Assembly: GCA_016788785.1 (NCBI GenBank)
Contig: JAEUSM010000016.1
Span: 1 to 64,000 of the forward strand
Direction: 5' to 3'
DNA: 64,000 bases
From: Candidatus Kapaibacterium sp.
GTDB taxonomy: Bacteria; Bacteroidota; Ignavibacteria; Kapaibacteriales; JAEUSM01
Both the position numbers and the translations under genes were made by a program. Shown here in pieces: positions 17,217 through 26,547 of the stretch. The stretch's first letter is position 1. Every line of letters begins with the position of its first letter. The notes below the pieces were generated by a model. It worked only from the letters and a program-made list of their open reading frames with translations, searched no databases and had not been told where the DNA came from.

Positions 17217-18419
17217 CTACCCTTCTACTGTTGCTAATTTTGATAATAATAGATTCTTCAGTTCTGTGAGTTTTTGGTTTTGTAACTTAATTTCAATAAT
17301 ATGTTCAATCAATGGGTCCATTAATGAATTCATCGTTTTTAAAGAATTGGGACATAGTACTTTTGCTTCATTTAAATGTTCTCTATTTATATGTCCTAGT
17401 GACGTTGCTTTTCCTTCTGCAATTCTAATAAATACATCTAAGTAAAATTTTGTCCATAAATAATAAAACCATTTTGAATATATGTTAGAATAAACTTTGA
17501 ATAAATGTTGATTCAATGCTCCAGTACCTCCACACCAGATTTTTACTTTTAAAGTTCCAGACCAAGAAAATATTACATCTCCATTTGTTACTATATATTC
17601 AAGTGGTATTTTTGAACTTCCTTTATTTGAATTTACATCAAAAAATCCTTGGCTTAATTCTCGAATTTTTATAATTTGCAAACATTCATTTTCATTTTCA
17701 ATTGGGTATTTTTGCATAGCTAATCCATTAAGAAAGTCCGCTATCTCTCCCAAGCTTTTGACTTCCCAGCCTTTGGGGATTTCTTTGGAGAGTTCTTCGT
17801 TCCAAACCATTTCGCCACCATTGGATTTGTATGGTAGACCGTTTTCGTTTGGAAATTCGAATTCCACAAACCACCGTTTGTAAATAGTTTGGGCGGTGTC
17901 TTCGAGTTTTTGGATGAGTTGATCGTTCAGCTCTATTCGGCGTTGGATGGCATTATATTCGGCTACTATCTCCCGTTGCTTTTCTATTGATGGAACCGGT
18001 AATTCCATATCACAAAAATCTTCCCATTCTAAACTACCACGAACACCTCCAACTGCATGAAAACAAGCTTCACGGTCAAATTCTGCACGAGTGAACCATA
18101 ACATAAGATATTCAGGGATCAATTCATTTCTATTCGATACTTCAAATATTTGATATGCTTGAGAAACAATTGACGGCTCAGAATCAATATACAAAGCTAC
18201 AGGCATTTTTTTATCTCTTCGAACCTGCATTGTACTACATGCAAATTGGTTAAAGGAAATTATTTTGTATATTTCTAAATCAGTTCCAATAATATTTGCA
18301 ACAGAAGGAATAAATTCCTTTGTAACACTTAGACCTATAAGTTTTTGAACCTTTAAACCTGAATTCCTAATGTCAATCTCCCGTATATAATCACCAATTC
18401 TTCTATAATTTGATTTCAT
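17217..18419 (-). CDS. hsdS: Type I restriction-modification specificity subunit
   Basis: A 400-residue DNA-recognition subunit. The ATG at 18419 overlaps the end of hsdM by 17 bases; an ATG-preceded frame further upstream (from 18473) would lie deep inside hsdM. There are two target recognition domains: residues 1-160, followed by the coiled-coil spacer LPVPSIEKQREIVAEYNAIQ...NDQLIQKLEDTAQTIYKRWF, and a second one starting at PKGWEVKSLGEIADF and ending in a second helical spacer EHIIEIKLQNQKLTELKNLLLSKL. The paired spacers set the gap in a bipartite target site. The recognition sequence cannot be read from the protein. Confidence 0.93.
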   Translation of the reverse strand: MKSNYRRIGDYIREIDIRNSGLKVQKLIGLSVTKEFIPSVANIIGTDLEIYKIISFNQFACSTMQVRRDKKMPVALYIDSEPSIVSQAYQIFEVSNRNELIPEYLMLWFTRAEFDREACFHAVGGVRGSLEWEDFCDMELPVPSIEKQREIVAEYNAIQRRIELNDQLIQKLEDTAQTIYKRWFVEFEFPNENGLPYKSNGGEMVWNEELSKEIPKGWEVKSLGEIADFLNGLAMQKYPIENENECLQIIKIRELSQGFFDVNSNKGSSKIPLEYIVTNGDVIFSWSGTLKVKIWCGGTGALNQHLFKVYSNIYSKWFYYLWTKFYLDVFIRIAEGKATSLGHINREHLNEAKVLCPNSLKTMNSLMDPLIEHIIEIKLQNQKLTELKNLLLSKLATVEG

Positions 18420-19965
18420 AACCCAATTCTTTGAAGACAGTGAGTAAATCTTGTTTGCTTTGCTCTTCTTCACGAAGCAATTGCGAAATTTCTACTTGCA
18501 AGGTAGCCATTTTCACATCAAAATCAATTTGTTCATCTCGATTGATAAATTCGATATATTTACTTGGCACTAAGGAGTATTCCTTTTTTCTGATTTCTTC
18601 TATCGATGCAGAGTAGCAAAATTCTGGTACATTTTCGATTGGGGCAACTTGCCATTGGTGATAGGTAGAAACAATCTTTTGAATATCGTCTGTAGAAAAT
18701 TGAATGAATTTTTTTTCAAATGGCTCTCCCATTTGTCGCAAATCCATAAAAAGTATCTCTTCTTCTCTGTGTCGATACTGACGCGTTGTAGATCCAATCG
18801 TTCTGGTAATTGCCTTTTTATTTTTATTTAATATCCACAAAGTAACAGAAATATTGGTTGTGTAAAACATATTTTGAGGTAACACCAAAATCGCCTCCAC
18901 AAGATTATTTTCGATAAGGGATTTACGAATTTTGTATTCTTCTCCACCACCGCTCAAAGCACCATTGGCCAAAATAAACCCTGCAATACCATTGGCAGAA
19001 AGCTTTGACACTATATTCAATATCCACGCATAATTTGCATTGGACTTTGGAGGAACGTCATATCCCTTCCACCGTGGATCATCGAGCAATTCATTTTCCT
19101 TCCGCCAATCTTTTTGGTTAAACGGAGGATTTGCCATGACAAAATCCGCTTTCAAATCCTTATGTTGGTCATCGGAAAAAGTGTCAGTCGCTTTCAATCC
19201 CATATTGGCACTGATTCCACGAATTGCCAAATTCATTTTCGCCAATTTGTAGGTTGTGGAAGTATATTCTTGCCCATAAATGGAAACATCCATTTTGTTA
19301 CCTTGGTGAGCTTCAATAAATTTGATAGATTGCACAAACATACCACCAGTCCCACAAGCAGGGTCATAAATCAATCCACGATATGGCTCTATCATCTCCG
19401 CAATCAGATTGACAATGCTTTTAGGTGTATAAAATTCACCTTTACCTTTACCCTCAGCCAATGCAAATTTGGAAAGGAAATACTCATACACCTTACCTAC
19501 AACATCCAAGGACGAATCTTTTTGCGTATCAAACCCATTAATGGTATCAAGCAAAGACGCTAATTTACTTTCGTCAAGTTCCAACCGTGAGAAGTAATTA
19601 TCTGGCAATGCACCACGAAGAACGGGATTGTTTTTTTCAATCGTATGCAAAGCAGTATCAATAATTATTGCTATTTCCTTTTGTTTTGCTTTTCCGATAA
19701 TATAGTTCCATCGTGAAATTTCTTCCAAAAAGAATATATTATCCATTTGATAGAACTCAGGTCTTTCGATATACTGTTCTTGACCTTCTTCGATTAATTT
19801 GGCACGTTTTAGTTCAAATTTATCACTTGTAACCTTCAAAAAAATGAGTGAAAGCACGATATGTTTATATTCGGAAGGTTCGACATTACCACGAAGAGCA
19901 ATCGCAGTATCCCATAAAAGGGCTTCAAAAGGTTTTTCTTTTTTTATTTTCGTCGTTTTTGCCAT
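18403..19965 (-). CDS. hsdM: Type I restriction-modification DNA methyltransferase subunit
   Basis: N6-adenine methyltransferase subunit, 520 residues. It has an N-terminal helical HsdM_N domain, the SAM-binding motif DPACGTGGMF (about 199-208) and the catalytic NPPF (about 277-280). An ESG-type GxGEFYTPKSIV motif sits in between. First gene of the operon; the promoter candidate at 19998-20031 is 30 bases upstream. Confidence 0.96.
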   Translation of the reverse strand: MAKTTKIKKEKPFEALLWDTAIALRGNVEPSEYKHIVLSLIFLKVTSDKFELKRAKLIEEGQEQYIERPEFYQMDNIFFLEEISRWNYIIGKAKQKEIAIIIDTALHTIEKNNPVLRGALPDNYFSRLELDESKLASLLDTINGFDTQKDSSLDVVGKVYEYFLSKFALAEGKGKGEFYTPKSIVNLIAEMIEPYRGLIYDPACGTGGMFVQSIKFIEAHQGNKMDVSIYGQEYTSTTYKLAKMNLAIRGISANMGLKATDTFSDDQHKDLKADFVMANPPFNQKDWRKENELLDDPRWKGYDVPPKSNANYAWILNIVSKLSANGIAGFILANGALSGGGEEYKIRKSLIENNLVEAILVLPQNMFYTTNISVTLWILNKNKKAITRTIGSTTRQYRHREEEILFMDLRQMGEPFEKKFIQFSTDDIQKIVSTYHQWQVAPIENVPEFCYSASIEEIRKKEYSLVPSKYIEFINRDEQIDFDVKMATLQVEISQLLREEEQSKQDLLTVFKELGYEIKL

Positions 19966-19997
19966 AGTAAATTTATGTTATAACAATCAATAATCTA

Positions 19998-20031
19998 CAA
20001 AGATACAAAACTAATTGTCAGATTATAACAA
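19998..20031 (-). promoter_or_regulatory. Promoter candidate of the hsdM-hsdS-Shedu-RAYT-hsdR operon
   Basis: TTG (20031-20029), a 23-base spacer and TATCTTTG (20005-19998) on the minus strand fit TTG-N17-23-TAnnTTTG at the long end of the spacer range. The predicted start near 19993 leaves a leader of about 28 bases. The TTG overlaps the T-run of the adjacent terminator. Confidence 0.55.
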
Positions 20032-20032
20032 A

Positions 20033-20059
20033 AAAAGGTCAGACAGTGTCTGACCTTTT
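20033..20059 (-). terminator. Hairpin terminator after the DUF4249 gene
   Basis: A perfect GGTCAGACA/TGTCTGACC stem flanked by A and T runs; on the minus strand the stem is followed by TTTTTTT. It ends the TonB receptor-lipoprotein operon before the hsd promoter. Confidence 0.8.
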
Positions 20060-20080
20060 GGAATTTTAAAATTCACGTAT

Positions 20081-20947
20081 TTACCGAATCACAATCTCGC
20101 GCCTTGTGGTATGGACTATGCCCAAATATCCTAATGGTGGTTTAGATGGGTTGGTGACGTTCACAACATTCGAGCGAAGTGGTGCTGGAGGTGGGTTGTT
20201 TCCACCAGGTCTATTCACAACAAATGCAGTGAAGTAATAATCATACATTCGTTGAGAGAGGGATTGAACTTCTACGCGTGATGTATCACCTGGTTCAAAA
20301 ACAACATCGTTATTGACGATAAGTCCACGCAATGTCGCACCGTTGAAAAAGTCATCATTTTGAAGTAAACGAAATTGGTTTGCAGGTTGAGCAGAAAGTG
20401 TATTTACTCCATTTTTGAAGAGTACCAATTGGTAAAAATTCTTCGTTTCGGCAGGATCAGTATAATCGATAACAGAAACTATTCCACCTTTGTTGAAGAC
20501 TGTTTCTTTTTGTTCTTGCTGATACAATGTATCGATATTTCCACCAATAATGACAGAGTCGGTGACGGTATAGGTATCTCCCCGCCAAATTATCGTCGTT
20601 GTATACCCTACATTTGGTCGAAGTGATAATCTATTTGTCACATAACCGGAGTCGGTAACGCTAAATGTCAATGTTTCTTCTTGCAAACCATCTGTAGAAC
20701 GAACAATAACTGTAGCATCTGGAACTAAGGTTGGTCTATCAGCTGAATAAAAATCAATATTAAAAGTAATCTTGATTTTTTGAAAAGCTGAATCAGGCAA
20801 ATTTGGTTTGTACTGCAAATTACCGTCGAATACTATGCGGTTCAAATCTTGATTCAAATCAACTACAATTGGGTCTTGGCAAGAAACTACAAAAATCGAA
20901 AGCAAAGTAAATAAGAAAATATGTATGTTTTTCATTGCTGTGTTCAT
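20081..20947 (-). CDS. DUF4249-type outer-membrane lipoprotein
   Basis: A 288-residue lipoprotein. The ATG at 20947 is two bases after the receptor's stop; the ATG at 20935 (MKNIHIFLF) is also possible. The lipobox is FVVSC (cysteine about 23). The mature part begins DPIVVDLNQ and is beta-rich, with VYDYYFTAF-like segments and PLRSNVVNVTNPSKPPLGYLGI near the end, the pattern seen in DUF4249 proteins partnered with TonB receptors. It probably caps the receptor or helps substrate capture at the surface. The substrate is unknown. Confidence 0.8.
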   Translation of the reverse strand: MNTAMKNIHIFLFTLLSIFVVSCQDPIVVDLNQDLNRIVFDGNLQYKPNLPDSAFQKIKITFNIDFYSADRPTLVPDATVIVRSTDGLQEETLTFSVTDSGYVTNRLSLRPNVGYTTTIIWRGDTYTVTDSVIIGGNIDTLYQQEQKETVFNKGGIVSVIDYTDPAETKNFYQLVLFKNGVNTLSAQPANQFRLLQNDDFFNGATLRGLIVNNDVVFEPGDTSRVEVQSLSQRMYDYYFTAFVVNRPGGNNPPPAPLRSNVVNVTNPSKPPLGYLGIVHTTRREIVIR

Positions 20948-20948
20948 A

Positions 20949-23372
20949 TTAAAATTGAAACTCCCACCCAAATGATGGCACAATTCCAAATAGTGCTAAA
21001 CGAATAGATTCACTTTGATATTGATCTTGGTTTTGACGGAATACTATTGAAGTCGCATTCATTCTGTTATAGACATTATATATACCAAAAACCCATGCAG
21101 AGCGGAATCCTTCAGTTGCTGGAGATTCCCAACGTGCAGAAACATCAAAACGGTGATAATCTGGTAACTGCTGTGCATTACGTGTACCATCATATTGCGG
21201 AATAATCAGTCCATTGAAATCATATCGACCTGATGGAAAGGTTGCTGGAATACCAGAATTAAACACAAAATTCGCTGAAATTGTCCATGTTGGGCTAAGT
21301 TTGTACGTTCCAACAACATTCAGAACATGTGGTCGGTTGTAGGGTGATGAATACCATTCTCCGTTATTAACTCCAGGTCCTCCATTGAATTCCGAGATTT
21401 TTCGTTGCGATTGTGAGTAGGAATAACTAATCCAACCAGTCAAATCACCCGCAACTTTTTCTAAAAACAATTCTACTCCATACGCACGACCAATTCCAGT
21501 TAAAATATCGGTTTCGATGAAGTTATTTCCAAATAAGTTGGCTCCATCAACAAAATCTACGATATCATTAAAATCTTTGTAATAGGTTTCAACAGAAATT
21601 TTATACTCATTGTCCATCATGGAAGAAAAATAACCAATGGAATACTGATCTGCAGTTTGTGGTTTTACGAATGGTCCTGCTGGTTGCCATAAATCTAATG
21701 GAGTTGGAGAGGCAGTATTGGAAATCAACGCCAAATTTTGACGAGTACGATTGTAGGATGCCTTGATGGAGGCTTCTTCATTCAGTAAATAACGGGCAGA
21801 AACCCTTGGTTCAAATCCTGAATAACTTGAAATCACATCTCCTGAAGCAAATTGAGTCGTTCCAGTCACAATACCATCTTCGTATTGACCGGTATTTTGA
21901 TTAAATCGAACTGGTAAATTATCCTGATATTGTCGAATTGGTTCATCACCTATTCGCCAAAACATATTATAACGAAGACCGACATCTACTGAAAGTAAGG
22001 GGCTAATTTCCCAATCATCTTTGAAATAAACAGATGCTTCATATGCATACTTATTATCCAAACTACGTTGATTGATGTTCGATTCATTGATAGGTCGAAC
22101 ATTTCCAGGAATGAAATTATAATACAATCCTTCGCCTCCAAATTCTAATTTATGGTCTTCAGAAGCACGGTAGAAGAAATCTGCTTTTGCATTGTAACTT
22201 ATAATGTTTGATTGAATGGCGAATGAAGTTCCAGGAGCTAAAATTTGAAATTCATAATCATAGTTATTATAAATCATCGAAATATTAGAGAACAAATCAG
22301 TATTATAAATGTGATTCCATCGAAGATTCAAAGTTGTATTACCGTAAATATTACCAATAGTAGAGGCAACTTCAAATCTATCACGACCAAAATATCCAGA
22401 AAGGAATAAACGATCATTTTCACCCAATTCGTAATTTGCTTTTGCATTCAAATCGTAAAAGTATGCGATATTATTACGAATAGCCTCGTCAGGGGCAAAT
22501 GCCAGAAATACATCGGCATACGTTCTACGACCAGCTACCATAAACGACCCTTTGTCTTTAACAATGGGACCTTCAACGAGGAGTTTTGAACTCAAAAGTC
22601 CAATGCCACCCATAACACCGTATTCTTTGTTATTACCTTCTTTTTGTCGAACATCTAATACAGAAGACAATCGACCACCATAATTCGCAGGAATTCCGGC
22701 TTTATACAACGTAAAGTCTTTTATCGCATCGGGATTAAACACAGAAAAGAAACCAAGAATGTGGGAGGCATTATAGAGAGTTGCTTCATCGAGAAGAACC
22801 AAATTTTGGTCTGCTCCACCACCACGAACATTAAACCCACCACTTGCCTCAGAAGCAACAGAAACACCCGGAAGCAATTGTATGGCTTTTAATACATCGG
22901 TTTCACCAAGAATAACAGGAAGTTTTTTCACATCTGCCATTTGAAGTTGCACAGTTCCAACTTCAGTTGATTGCACATTTTCATTTTTTCGTTGAGCAGT
23001 CACCACGACATCTTCGGTTGTTTTACCTTGTGGAGACAATGCAATATTGAACGTCAAAGCACCTTTGACCTCAATGGTATCTTGAAATTGTTGATACCCA
23101 ATTCTTTTGGCAGTTATAACATATTTCCCAGAAGGAATTGCCATAGAATAAAATCCATATTTATTGGAAACTGCTCCTTTTTTTATTGAAGGAATTTGAA
23201 CAGTTGCACCAATAATATCTTCACCGGTTTCTTTGTCTTTAACTGTCCCAGAAACTGAATATGTCTCTGGAGCAGAATATAAAAAAGTAGTTGAAGAAAA
23301 GCTGGAAAGTAAAAGGAAGAAAATAACAAATGTAGATTGCCTACATTGAAAGAACACTTTCGGAAGATTCAT
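20949..23372 (-). CDS. TonB-dependent receptor with carboxypeptidase-like regulatory domain
   Basis: An 807-residue outer-membrane transporter. The ATG at 23372 begins a basic/hydrophobic signal peptide; the open frame upstream of it has no conserved content. Residues about 40-125 are a CarboxypepD_reg beta-sandwich (SGTVKDKETGEDIIGATVQ ... FNIALSPQGKTTEDVVVTA). The plug follows (LPVILGETDVLKAIQLLPGV, FNVRGGGADQNLVLLDEATLYN), then a 22-strand barrel ending in an aromatic FGWEFQF. It pairs with the DUF4249 lipoprotein downstream. The ligand cannot be read from sequence. Confidence 0.92.
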   Translation of the reverse strand: MNLPKVFFQCRQSTFVIFFLLLSSFSSTTFLYSAPETYSVSGTVKDKETGEDIIGATVQIPSIKKGAVSNKYGFYSMAIPSGKYVITAKRIGYQQFQDTIEVKGALTFNIALSPQGKTTEDVVVTAQRKNENVQSTEVGTVQLQMADVKKLPVILGETDVLKAIQLLPGVSVASEASGGFNVRGGGADQNLVLLDEATLYNASHILGFFSVFNPDAIKDFTLYKAGIPANYGGRLSSVLDVRQKEGNNKEYGVMGGIGLLSSKLLVEGPIVKDKGSFMVAGRRTYADVFLAFAPDEAIRNNIAYFYDLNAKANYELGENDRLFLSGYFGRDRFEVASTIGNIYGNTTLNLRWNHIYNTDLFSNISMIYNNYDYEFQILAPGTSFAIQSNIISYNAKADFFYRASEDHKLEFGGEGLYYNFIPGNVRPINESNINQRSLDNKYAYEASVYFKDDWEISPLLSVDVGLRYNMFWRIGDEPIRQYQDNLPVRFNQNTGQYEDGIVTGTTQFASGDVISSYSGFEPRVSARYLLNEEASIKASYNRTRQNLALISNTASPTPLDLWQPAGPFVKPQTADQYSIGYFSSMMDNEYKISVETYYKDFNDIVDFVDGANLFGNNFIETDILTGIGRAYGVELFLEKVAGDLTGWISYSYSQSQRKISEFNGGPGVNNGEWYSSPYNRPHVLNVVGTYKLSPTWTISANFVFNSGIPATFPSGRYDFNGLIIPQYDGTRNAQQLPDYHRFDVSARWESPATEGFRSAWVFGIYNVYNRMNATSIVFRQNQDQYQSESIRLALFGIVPSFGWEFQF

Positions 23373-23630
23373 CACTAATAAAAGTATGGTAAAAAAATCA
23401 TTTGCCGTAACGGTACTACCTTGACAATATTTGATTGAAAGTATAGTTTTCACGACGTTTTGCATAAAACAAATCAAAAACAGAATTAGTTTCAATTCGA
23501 AAACAACCCTTAGAGAAATTCCTAGTTAAAAAGGTTTAATCAAAATCATAAACCTATTTAGAGTGTAATTAATATAAGGGCTGATAAATTTCTATATTTA
23601 ACATTCGATAATAATATAAATTAAACACAC

Positions 23631-23638
23631 TATATTTG
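23631..23638 (+). promoter_or_regulatory. TATATTTG -7 element abutting the cytochrome b-like gene
   Basis: TATATTTG matches TAnnTTTG and lies 6 bases before the ATG at 23644. If used, transcription would start almost at the ATG, giving a leaderless or near-leaderless mRNA. No clear TTG at -33 is visible. Confidence 0.4.
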
Positions 23639-23643
23639 TGGAT

Positions 23644-24447
23644 ATGGAAAGAAATTCGATACTGTCGATTGTGTATTGTGTGATGATGACTCTTTTAGTG
23701 TTGCAAGGGGTCGGAGGAGCTTTACTTTCACTGAATTATATTCCCGTTATGGAAGAACTTCAGGCACTGAAAAGTGTCCAATCAATTGGTGCTACTGTCA
23801 AATTTGGTTGGTTTTTTCAAACATTACATAAACAATGTGTTCATTCGATTGTAATAGTTTCTATTCTTTTGATGATACTGAACATACGTAAAGAAGAAAT
23901 TACTGTTACTACAATTGCGAAATGGTGGGGTTCTGTTCTAACGGTTCTGATAATATTATTTGCAGTGTACTCTGGGAACATATTAGTGGGCGATGGGTAT
24001 GCTTCGCAAAGCTATCAAATAGGTGGTAATATTGTGAATGAAATTCCTCTTATTGGTGTAATGTTACATTTTCTACTATTTTCTTCGAACCAACAAGAAT
24101 TACAAACATTTTCGTTGGTTCGAATGTATGTAAATCATATTCTTTTTCTTCCAATACTTTTGGGAACAGTCTTATATTTACAAAAACCGAGAGAATTACG
24201 AGAAAATTTGACACCTATTGAAACTATAATTACAATTCTTTCGGTAATTTTAGTACAAATTACATTTGCTTTTTTACTGCCTTTGAATGCAAAAACTATA
24301 CCGTATCAACCGGATTGGTTTTTCCTCCCAATTCACTATTTACAACAACACATACCCTCAATTATTACAGGGCTAATAATTGGTAGTTTATTACTATCAG
24401 TGTTATTTCTGCCAATTATTTATCGAAAGAAAAGAGAAGGTTTATAA
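23644..24447 (+). CDS. Compact cytochrome b/b6-like membrane protein with PDWF motif
   Basis: A 267-residue membrane protein with about six helices; the ATG at 23644 is preferred to the GTG at 23638. It lines up by eye with cytochrome b6 fused to subunit IV: helix A (10-30), 'SVQSIGATVKFGWFFQTLH' before helix B, 'GNILVGDGYASQSYQIGGNIVNEIPLIG' matching the GYSLPWDQ..YW...IP..G stretch, and 'SLVRMYVNHILFLPILL' matching helix D. H62 and H165 sit where one haem-ligand pair is expected. The second pair, 14 and 15 residues further on, is L76 and Q180. P223-D224-W225-F226 matches the Qo-site PEWY motif. No Rieske or c-type cytochrome gene is nearby. The role is unknown; it may be a one-haem quinone-binding protein. 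Confidence 0.65.
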   Translation: MERNSILSIVYCVMMTLLVLQGVGGALLSLNYIPVMEELQALKSVQSIGATVKFGWFFQTLHKQCVHSIVIVSILLMILNIRKEEITVTTIAKWWGSVLTVLIILFAVYSGNILVGDGYASQSYQIGGNIVNEIPLIGVMLHFLLFSSNQQELQTFSLVRMYVNHILFLPILLGTVLYLQKPRELRENLTPIETIITILSVILVQITFAFLLPLNAKTIPYQPDWFFLPIHYLQQHIPSIITGLIIGSLLLSVLFLPIIYRKKREGL

Positions 24448-25182
24448 GGAAAGCTTTTTAAATATTGCTTCAGGAATAGATTTGATAATCATCATAATGT
24501 ATTTCCAAAAGAAAGGTACATAGACAACATTCTTCCCTGATTTCATAGCATGTGCAATGCTCACTCCTACCTCTTCGGCAGTTGCAAAGAGTGGATTTTT
24601 TGGTACATCCTTTGTCATCGGAGTATCCACAAAACCAGGTTTAATCGTTACAACTTTGACTCCAGATTTGAAAAGCGAATTTCGTAAACCTTGTGAAAAT
24701 AAGGACACTGCACCTTTTGCTGAACCATATAGATAATTACTTCCACGACCTCGATCTCCAGCAACAGAGGAGATAACTGCAATTGTTCCACTTCCAACTT
24801 TTCGCATTTCTTCACCAAATAGCATCATTAATGAAATGACTGAAGTCCCATTGGTAGTAAATTCCTGAATTGCATAGTTACTATCACTTTCGCATCGTTT
24901 TTGCTCTGGTAATGTTCCATAGGCAATGAGAACAGCTTCAGGCACACTTCCAAAAAAATCGTTGCTATTTGTAACAATTTGTTGATGGTCTTGAATATTA
25001 GACAAATCACAGGTATCTGTTCCTACTTGTGCAGCACCACGAACTAACAAATCATTTGCTGCAGCCATAACCTTGTCGTGATTTCGTGCAATTAGAAACA
25101 ACTTGGCACCTTCTTTTGCAAAGTATTTTGCTGTTTCAATTGCAATAGCAGATGTTGCTCCAATTATTACGATGTTTTTCAT
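24442..25182 (-). CDS. Short-chain dehydrogenase, DprE2-like
   Basis: A 246-residue NAD(P)-dependent SDR. Cofactor motif GATSAIA (residues 8-14), active-site S in VISSVAGDRGRGSN and Y-G-S-A-K. The GATSAIA start, ISSVAGDRGR and KPGFVDTPMT are features of decaprenylphospho-2-keto-arabinose reductase-like SDRs, which act on polyprenyl-linked sugars. No DprE1-like oxidase is nearby, so the substrate is open. Its 3' end overlaps the convergent cytochrome b-like gene by 6 bases. Confidence 0.85.
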   Translation of the reverse strand: MKNIVIIGATSAIAIETAKYFAKEGAKLFLIARNHDKVMAAANDLLVRGAAQVGTDTCDLSNIQDHQQIVTNSNDFFGSVPEAVLIAYGTLPEQKRCESDSNYAIQEFTTNGTSVISLMMLFGEEMRKVGSGTIAVISSVAGDRGRGSNYLYGSAKGAVSLFSQGLRNSLFKSGVKVVTIKPGFVDTPMTKDVPKNPLFATAEEVGVSIAHAMKSGKNVVYVPFFWKYIMMIIKSIPEAIFKKLSL

Positions 25183-25191
25183 GATTTTTAT

Positions 25192-25232
25192 AAAAAAACC
25201 ATCAGCCTACTAAAAAAAAGTAAAGCTGATGG
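25192..25232 (-). terminator. Rho-independent terminator after the GCS2-like gene
   Basis: Stem CCATCAGC (25199-25206) and GCTGATGG (25225-25232) with an AT-rich loop; on the minus strand it is followed by TTTTTTT. Confidence 0.85.
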
Positions 25233-25250
25233 GTATTATTGATAGAGTAA

Positions 25251-26507
25251 TTAACGAATAGATTTTGATGCGTCTAACGAAGACTGTTTTTCTTTTAATG
25301 ATTCTTCAGAAGGAGTAGAAATATCATCAAGATATGGTGTGATATCGACAGTAGTTCCCATAATAGATTCTTTATGAATATACTTGACTACTTCTTCCAA
25401 TGAACCAGTTTCTTTGAATACTTTCAACTGACGGTCAGCACCAGTACCCATTTCGAGAATTTGATAGATATACTCAATTTCTTTACGTGAACCCAAATCA
25501 TCTACAACATCATCAACAAAATCTAAAAGTTCACGGACTAATTCACGAGCTGGGACTTCGCGTTCTTTACCAAAATCAATCATCTTTCCGTCAAGTCCAT
25601 ATCGAACAGCTCGCCATTTATTTTCCATTAAAAGTGAACGTCGATAATTTCTGAATGTTAGATTTTTTTCGAATAAAGAATAAAGCTTAACACAAATTGC
25701 TTGACAAAGAGCTGCAATTGCAACTGTTTCCTCAATACGCATTGGAATATCACAAATACGTATTTCTAACGTTGGGAAAATCGGATGAGGACGAATATCC
25801 CACCAAATTTTCTTCGCATTGTCAATCGAGCCAGTACGAACTAACAAGTCAACATAGGATTCATACTCTTTCCAACTCACAAACGAATCTGGGAGATTTG
25901 TTCGAGGAAATTGTTCAAATATTTTTGAACGATAGGATTTGAGTCCTGTATTCATTCCAGCCCAAAATGGGGAATTAGTTGATATCGCAAGAATATGTGG
26001 TAAAAAATAGCGTATAATATTCATTATCTGAATTTGAGTTTCTCTATTTTCTATACCAATATGAATATGCATCCCAAAAATCAGAAGTGAACGTGCAAGA
26101 AGTTGCATATCCTCAATAAGCAAACGATACCGTTCGTCAGGGAAAATTTCTTGTTCTTGCCATTGTGCAAATGGGTGTGTTGAAGCAGCACCAAAACTCA
26201 GACCATTTTGATTTGCCAAATGATTGACAATCGAACGCATTTTGGTTAATTCAAACCGAGCTTCTTTGACATTCTTACAAACTTTTGTTCCAATTTCGAG
26301 CATCGAACCATGCATTTCAGGTTTGATGTGTTCATGTAATAAGAGTTTCCCTTTTGACAATAATTCCAAATCAATATGTGATTTCAAATTATGACTAATG
26401 GGATCACACATCATATATTCTTCTTCAATGCCAAGCGTAAAAGCTGGACGAATGCGAGAACTGGGTGTATCTAAAACGACGCTTTTTTCTAATCCTGAAG
26501 CAATCAT
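25251..26507 (-). CDS. Glutamate-cysteine ligase family 2 (YbdK-like) carboxylate-amine ligase
   Basis: A 418-residue ATP-dependent ligase of the GCS2 family. TLGIEEEYMMCD (25-36) carries the metal-binding glutamates, GMHIHIGI and SNSPFWAGMNTGLKSYRS-type motifs (STNSPFWAG) are diagnostic, and the FEIRICD-like LEIRICDIPM is present. It joins glutamate to an amine or to cysteine; the actual acceptor differs among members. It is about 45 residues longer than E. coli YbdK, with a charged C-terminal tail. It is separated from neighbours by terminators and is probably monocistronic. Confidence 0.88.
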   Translation of the reverse strand: MIASGLEKSVVLDTPSSRIRPAFTLGIEEEYMMCDPISHNLKSHIDLELLSKGKLLLHEHIKPEMHGSMLEIGTKVCKNVKEARFELTKMRSIVNHLANQNGLSFGAASTHPFAQWQEQEIFPDERYRLLIEDMQLLARSLLIFGMHIHIGIENRETQIQIMNIIRYFLPHILAISTNSPFWAGMNTGLKSYRSKIFEQFPRTNLPDSFVSWKEYESYVDLLVRTGSIDNAKKIWWDIRPHPIFPTLEIRICDIPMRIEETVAIAALCQAICVKLYSLFEKNLTFRNYRRSLLMENKWRAVRYGLDGKMIDFGKEREVPARELVRELLDFVDDVVDDLGSRKEIEYIYQILEMGTGADRQLKVFKETGSLEEVVKYIHKESIMGTTVDITPYLDDISTPSEESLKEKQSSLDASKSIR

Positions 26508-26547
26508 AGTTTTTATTGATTTACTGAAAAAATATCAAAATTATAGG

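Noticed and set aside
12260-19965. Recent prophage or integrative element around the R-M operon
   Set aside because: No integrase, tRNA-linked attachment repeat or phage gene is visible; the flanks are ordinary operons.
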